Assembly: GCF_000092285.1 (NCBI RefSeq)
Contig: NC_014100.1
Span: 2,976,001 to 3,040,000 of the forward strand
Direction: 5' to 3'
Length of the DNA stretch: 64,000 nt
Source of the DNA: Caulobacter segnis ATCC 21756
Lineage (GTDB): Bacteria > Pseudomonadota > Alphaproteobacteria > Caulobacterales > Caulobacteraceae
Position numbers and translations under genes: made by a program. Positions 63,985 to 64,000 of the stretch are shown here, in pieces (positions within the stretch are counted from its first letter, which is position 1; every line of letters begins with the position of its first letter). A model generated the notes under the pieces. It did no database searches, was not told where the DNA came from, and was given only the letters and a program-made list of their open reading frames with translations.

Positions 63985-64000
63985 TCCCCGGCCGGCTCTC

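Overview
The window is about 67% GC, uses many GTG/TTG starts, has ATGA/GTGA gene overlaps, four TonB-dependent receptors and a GatCAB amidotransferase. This suggests a free-living, oligotrophic alphaproteobacterium, most likely Caulobacter or a close relative. That placement is inferred from gene content and style, not from a marker-gene search. No phage, IS element, integrase or CRISPR array was seen.

Layout. (1) 1-6.0 kb is an envelope-lipid/glycan cluster: the C-terminal end of an LptF/LptG-type permease, a GNAT-fold acyltransferase resembling the bacterial ceramide synthase, two nucleotidyltransferases, a GT4 glycosyltransferase and a YbhN-type flippase-like membrane protein. (2) 6.1-32.9 kb is a carbohydrate-utilisation locus for rhamnogalacturonan I (RG-I). 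It holds esterases, GH28, a YesU-like protein, a large TonB receptor, PL11 and PL22 lyases, two more SGNH esterases, a natural GH43-GH35 fusion, GH105 and a GPH-family transporter. Interleaved with these is what looks like a complete non-phosphorylative diketo-hydrolase pathway for L-rhamnose (mutarotase, 1-dehydrogenase, lactonase, rhamnonate dehydratase, KDR 4-dehydrogenase, diketo hydrolase, lactate dehydrogenase) and an IclR regulator. (3) 32.9-36.4 kb is a DesK/DesR-like two-component system with an ABC-2 exporter. (4) 36.5-46 kb holds a UDP-glucuronate decarboxylase, two TonB receptors, an M1 metallopeptidase broken by two frameshifts, a DUF6702-like protein and an HTH protein. (5) 45.5-48.8 kb is a siderophore receptor with a PepSY membrane protein. 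(6) 49-54.6 kb holds MaoC, TetR, tRNA-Ser(GCT), a polyprenyl-phosphate sugar transferase and small envelope proteins. (7) 54.7-64 kb is housekeeping: gatB, gatA, gatC, ruvX, pyrB, a degenerate dihydroorotase and plsY.

How it works together. Secreted PL11/PL22 and esterases would cut and deacetylate pectin outside the cytoplasm, and the GH43-GH35 enzyme would strip arabinose/galactose side chains. The TonB receptor and GPH symporter would bring fragments in. Signal-less GH28 and GH105 would then finish hydrolysis in the cytoplasm. Released L-rhamnose would be oxidised to pyruvate and L-lactate, and LldD would convert the lactate to pyruvate.

Non-coding signals of note: a 21-bp identical box, containing a DesR-type inverted repeat, upstream of both the ABC exporter and a distant TonB receptor; GTTCAG-N5-GTTCAG direct repeats upstream of two unrelated genes; similar short motifs in the three intergenic regions flanking the RG-I/rhamnose operons; and two direct copies of a hairpin-rich repeat of about 105 bp flanking about 510 bp of gene-free, highly structured DNA upstream of pyrB.
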